Source: Bacteroidota bacterium
GTDB taxonomy: Bacteria > Bacteroidota > Bacteroidia > UKL13-3
Length of the DNA: 8,080 bases
Assembly: GCA_018883485.1 (NCBI GenBank)
Contig: VEQB01000090.1
Location: 1 to 8,080, forward strand
Direction of reading: 5' to 3'
Part shown: in pieces, positions 1 through 6,469 of the stretch
How positions within the stretch are numbered: position 1 is the stretch's first letter
Layout of the letters: each line of letters begins with the position of its first letter
Notes under the pieces: generated by a model
Told to the model about the DNA's origin: nothing
What the model saw: the letters and a program-made list of their open reading frames with translations, nothing else
Database searches by the model: none
Program-made: the position numbers and the translations under genes

Positions 1-1
1 T

Positions 2-1225
2 GATGGTTCAGGATATATGGGCAATATAATTAGAAACAACACTTTTATAGATTGCAAAAAAGGGGTTAATATTAAAAATGACAAGTTATGACTTCAATTA
101 AAATGTAATGAAGTTTTAGGGGCAAATATCTCGGATGCATTAAATTTTAGTTCAAATGTTTTTAGTACAACCATTCCGTTAAATAAACAAGGTATTTCGG
201 ACCGAGGCGCTATTATACCAAGTGATAATATAGGCCTATATCTTCCAGGTAATCTGTTTACGCAACAATGCCAAAACTCCACTCCTGCTACTTGTGATTT
301 CTCAATTTTTGATCCACATCCTGTAGTAAATTATTATTACTATTATACTACATCAGGTATAAATAAAACTTACCCTTTGTATCATAATCCTGATTATTTA
401 AATCCAAAAGAAAGCCAAGCGGCTAACCTTGAAAATAGGCCATTTGGTTGCATAGATAATGATTTAAACTACTCCGAAATTATCACACGTAAAAGTAATG
501 CAAATAATTTGAGAGTTGCCTTATTGCCCAATTCACACATTGATTCAATAAAACATCAAATTGATTTTTTAGAAGACTTTGTAGAGATTGAAAATGCAAA
601 TGCTGTAAAATATCTCTTAACAAATGACACCACTGACTATATTTATACCTATCTTAAAAACAATAACACTCCCCAAGATCAACTTTTACTAGCAGAGCTA
701 TATTTAGACGACGGGAAATATGATTCTGCTCAGATGACTTTAAATCAAATTAGTATAAATGACCAAACATCTTATCATTATTTAAATCAACAATTTCTTT
801 CAAAAATTGCCAATCACTTTGCTTCAGCTAATGACCTATGTAACTTTTCAACTATAGATTTAACCTATTTTGAAAATTTAGCAAATACATACTCACCAAC
901 AGCTTTCAGAGCTGAATCACTTTTAGAATTGATTGACTCTGTATGCACAAACAAATTGTTATCTGCAAAAAATTCAGGAGATTTCCCAACTTATAAATAT
1001 AAGGCTATTGTTGGCCCTAACCCAAGTTCAGATATCATTTTAATAAATCAGAGGTTTAAGAATGAAGAATATAAAATTTTTGACATAGTTGGTAAAGTCG
1101 TAAAAGAGGGCAGGATAAATTTGCAAAACAAGTTAATTGTTGAAGATTTAAAGGAAGGAATTTACCAATTACAAATACTTGATACAAATGGCAACGCTTT
1201 CAGTGAAAAATTTATCAAAAATTAA
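2..1225 (+). pseudogene. C-terminal part of a beta-helix-like T9SS cargo protein, interrupted by an in-frame TGA
   Basis: The frame is open from the window edge to TAA at 1223-1225 except for one TGA at 89-91. The 29 codons before the stop (NNTFIDCKKGVNI) and the codons after it (LKCNEVLG, later PGNLF) read like consecutive parts of one parallel beta-helix surface protein. No ATG, GTG or TTG lies in frame between the stop and TTG at 377, and that TTG has no ribosome site and falls mid-domain, so I do not take it as a start. A charged, probably helical stretch follows (about 560-960), then a type A T9SS sorting domain from about 1000: GPNPSSD, YKIFDIVGKVVKEG, LKEGIYQLQI, FSEKFIKN. The protein would be exported by Sec and then T9SS; its function is unknown. 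The next gene starts 6 bases downstream. The long clean frame after the TGA points to a recent nonsense mutation or a base-calling error; I treat the gene as broken but cannot exclude an intact gene. Confidence 0.72.
89..91 (+). other. In-frame TGA stop inside the beta-helix gene
   Basis: This is the only stop codon in this frame between positions 2 and 1223. Reading continues in the same frame on both sides, so a single base substitution is enough to explain it and no frameshift is needed. None of the other complete genes in the window contains an internal TGA, which argues against TGA being a sense codon here. Confidence 0.85.
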
Positions 1226-1231
1226 CTGTCA

Positions 1232-2923
1232 ATGATTATCATAGTATCTACTAGAATTTTGATATTAATTTTGATAACTTTTCCTGTATTTGTTAAAAGT
1301 CAGGGACAAGTTATTCCATTACCAATTCTCTCCAGTACAAGTAGCTCCGTCAGTTTAAATAATGATTCTAATTATATTTTATCAACCTATCAAGGGAATA
1401 AATTATATTGGCTTAGAGCCGATTTAAAACAAATAGGTTCAAAGAATCTAAAAACAAATTTAGAATTAAGAATTAGATATTTCTTAGCAACAAAAACAAA
1501 TATTTATGTAACTGGATTAGTTTTCCCTAAAAGCACTAATACAAATTCACCAGCATGGATTTTTTTAACTAAATTAGATTCCTGCTTTGAACCCATTTGG
1601 CAAAAAATGATTGAAATTAGGGAAAACTATTTTGATACTAGCGTTTTTAATAATACAGTTGGCATAAACTCTATTACTATTGATGAGAAAGAAAACCTTT
1701 ATCTACTTTCAGTTAATGAAAACCTGTCTAAAGGTGTTCAACAATTAGAATTAAACCGTGCAACTAGATACCTTTATAAGTTTTCCTCTGATGGAGTATT
1801 CAAATTTAGAAACCAATTCGTAATGCGAAATCATAGTAATTTGAATGTAGCTAATTTAAGCTATTCAAATGGAAAACTTTATTTTACGGGAGACGCCTTC
1901 TTCCCAGCCAATGGAGAATCTGATTCAACAAACAGTTTAATGGTTTTAAGAGGAATTGTTGCTAGCATTGATACAAGTGGTTTTTCAGCTAATATAAAAG
2001 TTTTTGAAGACGAGCTTGATTTTGCAAATGCTGCGTACTTTCATAAAATGGATAATAAAAATAATAAACTTTTATTAAGCCAATATGGGCGATATTTTAA
2101 GGGGCAAAAAAGTCATAGGGTGGCAAGAGAGCTGATAATGGACCTAAATCTAAACGTTACTAGCCTCAAAATATCAAGTGAAAAAGATTCGCTTTATTTT
2201 TATTCTCATATTTTTTATCAAAACAAAAATGGTGAATATTATTGTTTCAAAAAATTACAACAAACTTCCCAGCCAGGTGACGTTTATTCTAGAACTGGTT
2301 ATGGCTATTTATTTAAAGTTGACTCAAATCTAAATACTCTTGATTCTTTTGCCATAGATTTTTTCACACCATCAAATGATAAAGATAGTCAATATAATGT
2401 TTTGTGGATTTTGCAAAACCCTTTAATCGATACTGTACTTACGTTCTTTGGCACTAGTAATCAGAATAGCCCAAATTTCTACTTTTTTGGAGTCAATGTA
2501 AATTCTAAAGGCCAAGCTATTGATAGCTTCAATATTTCTAGATTTCCAGATTTATCTTGCTCGTTAGATTATTCTGAAAGCTCCGTTTTTCTTGGTGCCT
2601 TTGACACTCTAGTTATTACAACTAAATTCAATCAATATTTCAAAAATCCAGCAAATTCAGTTGATAAGAAATTTATAGAAGTATTTGAAAAACCAATTCT
2701 ATTTCCAAACCCAGTAAACGATAAAATTTGTTTTGCGAATGCAAATGTATACAATGAAGTCATGGAAGCTGAACTAACCTCTACTGATGGAAGAATTCTT
2801 GAAAAACTTAATAAAACAAATGACTGCTTTACTTTCAAACCTATTTATTTTGGTCCATATATCCTTAAAGCAACTCTTAAAAGTCAGCAAATACTACACT
2901 ATAAAATTACCATCAATCCTTAA
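1232..2923 (+). CDS. T9SS C-terminal sorting domain protein, 563 aa, probable propeller-type secreted protein
   Basis: The protein begins with a hydrophobic Sec signal peptide (MIIIVSTRILILILITFPVF, processed around residues 23-25). The ATG lies 6 bases after the previous stop, with no Shine-Dalgarno, as is usual in Bacteroidota; no other in-frame start would keep the signal peptide. The middle has spaced repeats of the kind seen in beta-propeller cargo proteins, such as LTKLDSCFEPIWQKM, LYKFSSDGVFKF and YLFKVDSNLNTLDSF, where an aromatic or aliphatic strand is followed by a D/S-turn. A T9SS sorting domain occupies about residues 485-563, with the FPNPV motif near 491-495, a STDGRILEKL strand and a YITxN-type end (HYKITINP). 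It is probably co-transcribed with the upstream cargo gene. Base composition looks more AT-rich than the neighbouring ruvB and sppA. I recognise no enzyme domain and assign no function beyond export. Confidence 0.85.
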   Translation: MIIIVSTRILILILITFPVFVKSQGQVIPLPILSSTSSSVSLNNDSNYILSTYQGNKLYWLRADLKQIGSKNLKTNLELRIRYFLATKTNIYVTGLVFPKSTNTNSPAWIFLTKLDSCFEPIWQKMIEIRENYFDTSVFNNTVGINSITIDEKENLYLLSVNENLSKGVQQLELNRATRYLYKFSSDGVFKFRNQFVMRNHSNLNVANLSYSNGKLYFTGDAFFPANGESDSTNSLMVLRGIVASIDTSGFSANIKVFEDELDFANAAYFHKMDNKNNKLLLSQYGRYFKGQKSHRVARELIMDLNLNVTSLKISSEKDSLYFYSHIFYQNKNGEYYCFKKLQQTSQPGDVYSRTGYGYLFKVDSNLNTLDSFAIDFFTPSNDKDSQYNVLWILQNPLIDTVLTFFGTSNQNSPNFYFFGVNVNSKGQAIDSFNISRFPDLSCSLDYSESSVFLGAFDTLVITTKFNQYFKNPANSVDKKFIEVFEKPILFPNPVNDKICFANANVYNEVMEAELTSTDGRILEKLNKTNDCFTFKPIYFGPYILKATLKSQQILHYKITINP

Positions 2924-2964
2924 GAAAAAACAATTATTTTTTTCAATATAATTTCACAAGCGCC

Positions 2965-2980
2965 TTCGGTTCAAGCCGAA
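2965..2980. terminator. Small hairpin between convergent genes, possible weak terminator
   Basis: TTCGGT and GCCGAA can pair around a TCAA loop, giving five Watson-Crick pairs and one G-U pair. The hairpin lies 3 bases beyond the ruvB stop and 41 bases beyond the 563-aa gene's stop, where both transcripts should end. There is no clean U-tract directly after it on either strand, only an AT-rich stretch, so the call rests mainly on position. Confidence 0.3.
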
Positions 2981-2983
2981 AAA

Positions 2984-4018
2984 TTAAAATAATGTGTTCT
3001 TATAACTAGGTCCCATGCCTAAATGCCTATAGGCTTTTTCTGTTACTTCTCTGCCTCTTGGCGTGCGTACCATAAAACCTTCTTGTATTAAATAAGGTTC
3101 ATAAACTTCTTCTATAGTACCTGCATCTTCTCCTATGGCTGTGGCAATAGTGGTTAATCCAACTGGCCCACCTTTAAACTTATTAATGATAGTTTTTAAA
3201 ATGCGTGCATCCATTTCGTCTAAGCCTTCTTCGTCTACATTTAAAGCATCTAAAGCAAATTGAGCAATATCTAAGGTAATAGAACCATCTCCTTTTACTT
3301 GCGCAAAATCTCGGGTTCTTCTTAGCAAGGCATTACCTATTCTTGGTGTTCCCCTACTCCTGCGGGCAATTTCAAAGGCAGCCTCTTCGTCTATAATTGT
3401 CTTTAAAATATCTGCACTCCTACCTATTATAGTCTTCATTAATTGCCTATCGTAATATTGTAAACGGGCATTTATTCCAAACCTGGCGCGCAATGGAGCC
3501 GTTAGTAAACCGCTTCTTGTAGTGGCTCCAATTAAGGTAAACGGCGCTACTTCTATTTGTATGCTGCGGGCATTGGGCCCACTATCTATCATAATATCTA
3601 TTTTATAATCTTCCATAGCCGAGTATAAAAACTCTTCTACTACCGGACTCAATCTATGTATCTCATCAATAAACAATACATCGCCTTCTTCTAAATTGGT
3701 AAGTAGGCCAGCTAAATCTCCAGGTTTTTCTAATACTGGACCAGAAGTTGTTTTAAAACCAGCTTTTAACTCATTGGCAATAATGCTGGCCAAGGTAGTT
3801 TTGCCTAAACCAGGAGGCCCATGCAAGAGCACATGGTCTAAGGCTTCTCCTCTTTGCTTAGCTGCTGTTACAAATACATGAAGGTTCTCTATAATTTTTT
3901 CTTGGCCAGTAAAATCGCTGAATACACGTGGTCGTAATACCCGCTCTAATTCCTTCTCGGCATTGCTTAAGCCTTCTTTCTCTGGATTCAAATTCGGATT
4001 TCTAATTGGTTCACTCAT
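2984..4018 (-). CDS. ruvB: Holliday junction branch migration ATPase RuvB
   Basis: RuvB is the hexameric AAA+ motor of the RuvABC complex; it drives branch migration of Holliday junctions in recombination and repair in the cytoplasm. The 344 residues match the usual family length (about 330-350) and every key motif is present. They are the N-terminal LRPRVFSDFTGQ, Walker A GPPGLGKTT (67-75), Walker B VLFIDEIHR (114-122), sensor 1 GATTRSG (164-170), the arginine-finger region PLRARFG (175-181) and sensor 2 RGTPRIGNALLRR (222-234). The C-terminal winged helix ends in RTPRGREVTEKAYRHLG (318-334). The ATG at 4018 follows a TAAGTTTG box by about 20 bases and gives the normal N-terminus. ruvA and ruvC are not adjacent; the gene stands alone and is divergent from sppA. 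Nothing appears damaged. Confidence 0.98.
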   Translation of the reverse strand: MSEPIRNPNLNPEKEGLSNAEKELERVLRPRVFSDFTGQEKIIENLHVFVTAAKQRGEALDHVLLHGPPGLGKTTLASIIANELKAGFKTTSGPVLEKPGDLAGLLTNLEEGDVLFIDEIHRLSPVVEEFLYSAMEDYKIDIMIDSGPNARSIQIEVAPFTLIGATTRSGLLTAPLRARFGINARLQYYDRQLMKTIIGRSADILKTIIDEEAAFEIARRSRGTPRIGNALLRRTRDFAQVKGDGSITLDIAQFALDALNVDEEGLDEMDARILKTIINKFKGGPVGLTTIATAIGEDAGTIEEVYEPYLIQEGFMVRTPRGREVTEKAYRHLGMGPSYKNTLF

Positions 4019-4037
4019 CTACGCAAATGTAATTATT

Positions 4038-4045
4038 CAAACTTA
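4038..4045 (-). promoter_or_regulatory. Probable ruvB promoter, -7 box TAAGTTTG
   Basis: On the minus strand TAAGTTTG fits the Bacteroidota -7 consensus TAnnTTTG exactly. It lies 20 bases upstream of the ruvB ATG, implying a very short leader. I see no TTG -33 element at the expected distance; the nearest (TTGG, minus strand) is about 28 bases upstream, which is too far. Confidence 0.5.
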
Positions 4046-4102
4046 ATTCGTGCCTTTTAGCGTAATTTCTTTCCAATCATCACATTCTATATACTGCTTC
4101 TT

Positions 4103-4110
4103 TAGGTTTG
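4103..4110 (+). promoter_or_regulatory. Probable sppA promoter, -7 box TAGGTTTG
   Basis: TAGGTTTG matches the Bacteroidota -7 consensus TAnnTTTG and lies 29 bases before the sppA ATG, a normal leader length. No TTG -33 element is visible at the usual spacing. A promoter here also supports the ATG at 4140 over the upstream GTG at 4050, which would lie ahead of the transcription start. Confidence 0.5.
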
Positions 4111-4116
4111 AACCTA
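4103..4116. repeat. Near-palindrome overlapping the sppA -7 box
   Basis: TAGGTT-TG-AACCTA is a 14-base inverted repeat, perfect except for the central two bases, and it covers the putative sppA -7 box. A dyad at this place could be an operator for a dimeric regulator, or it may be chance in AT-rich DNA. No regulator gene is nearby. Confidence 0.4.
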
Positions 4117-4139
4117 TATTTACCAAAAATTTAAAACAA

Positions 4140-5903
4140 ATGAAGCAGTTTTTCAAATTCATGTTTGCCAGTATGTTTGGCGTAATTATTGGCGCTTTTC
4201 TTTTGATTTTCATCTTAGTAGGAATTATTGGTGCCTTTGCTGGAGGCAAATCTGATAAGGAGGTAGGTCTAAAGGAGAACTCTGTTTTGGAACTTGATAT
4301 AAATTATGTGATACCAGAAAGGTCTTTAAACAATCTTTTTGAGGGTCTAAACATCGGTGGATTTGGGGAGGCAAAAGCTATGGGCTTGCAGGAAATACTT
4401 AGTAATATAAAGAAGGCGGCCAGCAACGAAATGGTGAAAGGTATTTACCTAAAGGCAGAGGTTTCGCCTAATAGCTATGCCACCCTAGAAGAAATAAGAA
4501 ATGAATTGATAAACTTTAAAAAATCTGGAAAGTTTATTATTGCTTATGGAGAATACATGGATGAACATGCTTATTATGTTGCCTCTGTTTCAGACAAAGT
4601 TTTTTTAAATCCATCTGGTGAGATTTTACTCAATGGTTTTTCGCAACAAGTAATGTACCTAAAAGGTATGTTTCAAAAGATTGGGGTTGAACCAGAATTA
4701 ATTCGCCATGGAAAATACAAATCTGCTGGAGAGCCTTTGATTGCAGATAAGATGAGCAATGAAAACAGGCAGCAAATTGAGGCTTATATGGGTAACCTTT
4801 ACCAACATTTTATTAGTGGTATTGCCAAATCAAGAAGGCTTAAAGCAGAAGAAATGCTTGCTATTGTAGATGAACTTAAAATTAGGCAAGCAGAAGATGC
4901 TGTTGCTTTAAAAGTGATTGATGGCTTAAAATACAAAGATGAAGTGGATGCCTTTATTCGTAAACGACTTGGCATTGAAGAAAAAGAAAAAATTGCGTTT
5001 GTAAACATGGGCAAGATGAAAAACGTGAAAGGAAATACTTCTATCTCGGATAATAAAATTGCGGTGGTTTATTGCGTAGGTGATATTATGAGTGGAGAAG
5101 GCGACGATGAAACGATGGGTTCAGACAGAATTGCAGAAACCATTAAAAAAGTGCGCGAAGATGATAGTTATAAGGCCTTGGTGTTACGCATTAACTCGCC
5201 CGGTGGTAGCGCTTTAGCAAGTGATGTAATGTGGCGTGAAATTAGTTTATGTAAGAAAAAGAAACCTGTTATTGTTTCTATGGGAGCCGTTGCAGCTAGC
5301 GGAGGTTACTACATTGCTGCTCCTGCCGATGTAATTGTGGCGCAACCCAATACCATTACTGGTTCTATTGGCGTTTTTGGTTTAATGATTAATGCCAAAG
5401 AACTCTTAAATAACAAGCTTGGTATAAAAGTAGAAACGGTTAAGTTTGGTGAGTTTAGTGATTTAGGTTCGCCAGATAGACCCTTAAATGAAGCAGAAAG
5501 AAAAGTAATTCAAAGTGCGATAGATAGGGTTTATACAGATTTTGTAAAACGTGTTTCGGAAGGTAGAAAAATGACCGCAGCCCAAGTTGATTCTATTGCA
5601 CAGGGCAGAGTTTGGAGTGGTATAGAAGCCAAACAAGTTGGTTTAGTAGATGAGTTTGGTGGCCTTGATAAAGCTATTGAAATTGCCGTTAAGAAAGCCA
5701 AGTTAAGCGAGCACAGAGTAGTGAATCTACCAGATTTAAAAGATCCCTTTGAAGAAATATTCAAATCTATGAGTGGAGAAGCAAGTGCCTATTTTATGAA
5801 GCAAGAATTGGGTAGCAACTACCAACAATACTTAGATGCCAAGAAAGCTTTACAATACCAAGGCATACAAGTGAGAATGCCGTTTACGGTGGATGTTGAG
5901 TAA
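4140..5903 (+). CDS. sppA: Signal peptide peptidase SppA, 67K type (S49 family)
   Basis: SppA is a membrane-anchored serine protease with a Ser/Lys dyad. It cuts signal peptides left in the membrane after secretion. The protein is 587 aa from ATG 4140, the long duplicated-domain form. A single N-terminal membrane anchor covers about residues 8-34 (FMFASMFGVIIGAFLLIFIL). The N-terminal S49 domain carries the catalytic lysine in GKYKSAGEPL (K194). The C-terminal S49 domain has INSPGG (351-356) and the nucleophile in AASGGYY (S387), followed by TGSIGVFG. An in-frame GTG at 4050 would add 30 residues without family character and start upstream of the promoter box, so I reject it. The last 20 codons (KALQYQGIQVRMPFTVDVE plus stop) recur in diverged form at 6410-6469. 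A 49-codon ORF converges on the gene, with 14 bases between the stops. Confidence 0.97.
   Translation: MKQFFKFMFASMFGVIIGAFLLIFILVGIIGAFAGGKSDKEVGLKENSVLELDINYVIPERSLNNLFEGLNIGGFGEAKAMGLQEILSNIKKAASNEMVKGIYLKAEVSPNSYATLEEIRNELINFKKSGKFIIAYGEYMDEHAYYVASVSDKVFLNPSGEILLNGFSQQVMYLKGMFQKIGVEPELIRHGKYKSAGEPLIADKMSNENRQQIEAYMGNLYQHFISGIAKSRRLKAEEMLAIVDELKIRQAEDAVALKVIDGLKYKDEVDAFIRKRLGIEEKEKIAFVNMGKMKNVKGNTSISDNKIAVVYCVGDIMSGEGDDETMGSDRIAETIKKVREDDSYKALVLRINSPGGSALASDVMWREISLCKKKKPVIVSMGAVAASGGYYIAAPADVIVAQPNTITGSIGVFGLMINAKELLNNKLGIKVETVKFGEFSDLGSPDRPLNEAERKVIQSAIDRVYTDFVKRVSEGRKMTAAQVDSIAQGRVWSGIEAKQVGLVDEFGGLDKAIEIAVKKAKLSEHRVVNLPDLKDPFEEIFKSMSGEASAYFMKQELGSNYQQYLDAKKALQYQGIQVRMPFTVDVE
5844..5903 (+). 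repeat. Direct repeat, copy 1: 3' end of intact sppA
   Basis: The last 60 bases of sppA, stop included, match 6410-6469 in the same orientation at 49 of 60 positions by my hand count. Similarity stops at the stop codon on the right and fades within about 10 bases on the left. The repeats flank a stretch of about 500 bases holding the toxin-like remnant. Confidence 0.88.
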
Positions 5904-5917
5904 GGGATAGATTAGGA

Positions 5918-6067
5918 TTATGGTTTAATTCTTACGATTTTATTATCACGAAGGATTACCAATTCGCTGTTTTTGGCACGCTTAAACTCGATCAGTTTTT
6001 CATAAACCTTTTCAAGGCCTTTAAGAATTTTCTTTTTTTCTTCAAGCTGAATTTCAATGATTGTCAT
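5918..6067 (-). CDS. Small 49-aa charged protein overlapping a zeta-toxin-like fragment, antitoxin candidate
   Basis: ATG at 6067 to TAA at 5918 encodes 49 residues. The first half is lysine- and glutamate-rich and probably helical (EIQLEEKKKILKGLEKVYEK). The second half ends in a likely beta-hairpin (SELVILRDNKIVRIKP). The start overlaps the last 14 bases of the zeta-toxin-like fragment on the same strand (TATTATGAC...TGA), an arrangement typical of translationally coupled two-gene modules. The regular helix-then-hairpin pattern and the absence of lesions suggest a real gene. Size, charge and overlap suggest an accessory or antitoxin partner of the kinase, but this is inference; I do not recognise the family with certainty. 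No own promoter is visible, so it may be unexpressed now that the upstream gene is truncated. Confidence 0.6.
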   Translation of the reverse strand: MTIIEIQLEEKKKILKGLEKVYEKLIEFKRAKNSELVILRDNKIVRIKP

Positions 6068-6314
6068 AATACTCTTTGATTAGGTTAAATTTTTGATGAT
6101 TGGCAATATTAAACAAACCATTAATTTGCATATCAAATATAAGTTCATGTTCACCTTCTGAGTTATCAAAGATAAAGGCACCATCAACAATTGGCAAATA
6201 AATATCAATTAGATTTTTGATTCCTCGGATATACCTCCTTTCAATAACTTCATCTTCTATATAATGGCCACCCTCGGCTACCCTAGTTTTAACGCGCGCT
6301 TTTGCAACCTGAAA
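6054..6314 (-). pseudogene. C-terminal fragment of a zeta-toxin-family kinase (COG4185-like), 5'-truncated
   Basis: The minus-strand frame from 6314 to TGA at 6054 encodes 86 residues with the C-terminal signature of zeta-toxin-like P-loop kinases. The signature runs ARVKTRVAEGGHYI, then EVIERRYIRGIKNL, then IYLPIVDGAFIFDNSE, followed by a short tail. Complete members are about 190-200 residues and begin with a GxNGxGKS/T Walker A motif. That motif, the start codon and the first half are missing: a TAA at 6317-6315 sits directly upstream in frame and no ATG precedes the signature. The missing part is not found elsewhere in the window. Members phosphorylate small cell-wall precursors or other substrates and often act as toxins, but this copy cannot do so without its ATP-binding half. 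It overlaps the 49-codon ORF by 14 bases. It lies between the two sppA tails, which suggests it came in with foreign DNA and then decayed. Confidence 0.75.
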
Positions 6315-6359
6315 TTAAGTATAGGTTTTTTTCAATCAATATTGCGAAGTTATACTTAA
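6315..6359. repeat. 9-bp inverted repeat at the truncation point of the toxin fragment
   Basis: TTAAGTATA (6315-6323) and TATACTTAA (6351-6359) are perfect inverted copies with 27 bases between them. The left arm begins exactly where the zeta-like frame ends upstream, and it supplies the blocking TAA. It may be the footprint of a small insertion or deletion, a hairpin, or chance. Bases 6360-6403 beyond it hold nothing I recognise. Confidence 0.5.
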
Positions 6360-6409
6360 ATCACATTAGCGCACACTTTTAATATAGGAAAATTGTCGAA
6401 CTTAAAAGA

Positions 6410-6469
6410 AAAGCACTACAGTACCAAGGCATTCAAGTAAGGATGCCGTTTACTATTCATGTTGAATAA
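6410..6469 (+). pseudogene. Remnant of a second sppA 3' end (last 20 codons)
   Basis: The frame reads KALQYQGIQVRMPFTIHVE then TAA, against KALQYQGIQVRMPFTVDVE then TAA at the end of the intact sppA. There are 11 differing bases in 60. Seven of the codons differ by silent changes (gct/gca, tta/cta, caa/cag, ata/att, gtg/gta, aga/agg, acg/act), an eighth is gag/gaa, and only V to I and D to H alter residues. The frame is closed upstream by TAA at 6380-6382 and has no usable start, so it is not a gene by itself. Its last 17 bases overlap the end of the convergent T9SS gene. Confidence 0.88.

Noticed and set aside
89..91. TGA read as a sense codon (alternative genetic code or selenocysteine)
   Set aside because: No other gene here has an internal TGA, the residue position is not a known redox site, and no downstream selenocysteine hairpin was apparent.
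377..379. TTG as the true start of the first gene
   Set aside because: The frame is coding-like well upstream of it, there is no signal peptide after it, and a T9SS cargo protein needs one.
2632..2838. Minus-strand open frame inside the 563-aa gene, and similar frames at 94-282, 3696-3881, 4043-4249, 4799-5014, 5531-5764 and 7237-7425
   Set aside because: Most lie antisense inside well-supported genes; 4043-4249 covers the ruvB/sppA spacer and the sppA start. They have no recognisable protein features, so they are shadow frames.
4050..4139. A longer sppA beginning at GTG 4050
   Set aside because: The extra 30 residues precede the normal membrane-anchor start (MKQFFKFMFASM), show no family character, and lie across the TAGGTTTG promoter box.
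5904..6469. Integrase, IS element or attachment site of a functional mobile element
   Set aside because: No transposase or recombinase coding sequence or target duplication is visible; the sppA repeat is too diverged to be a recent att pair.
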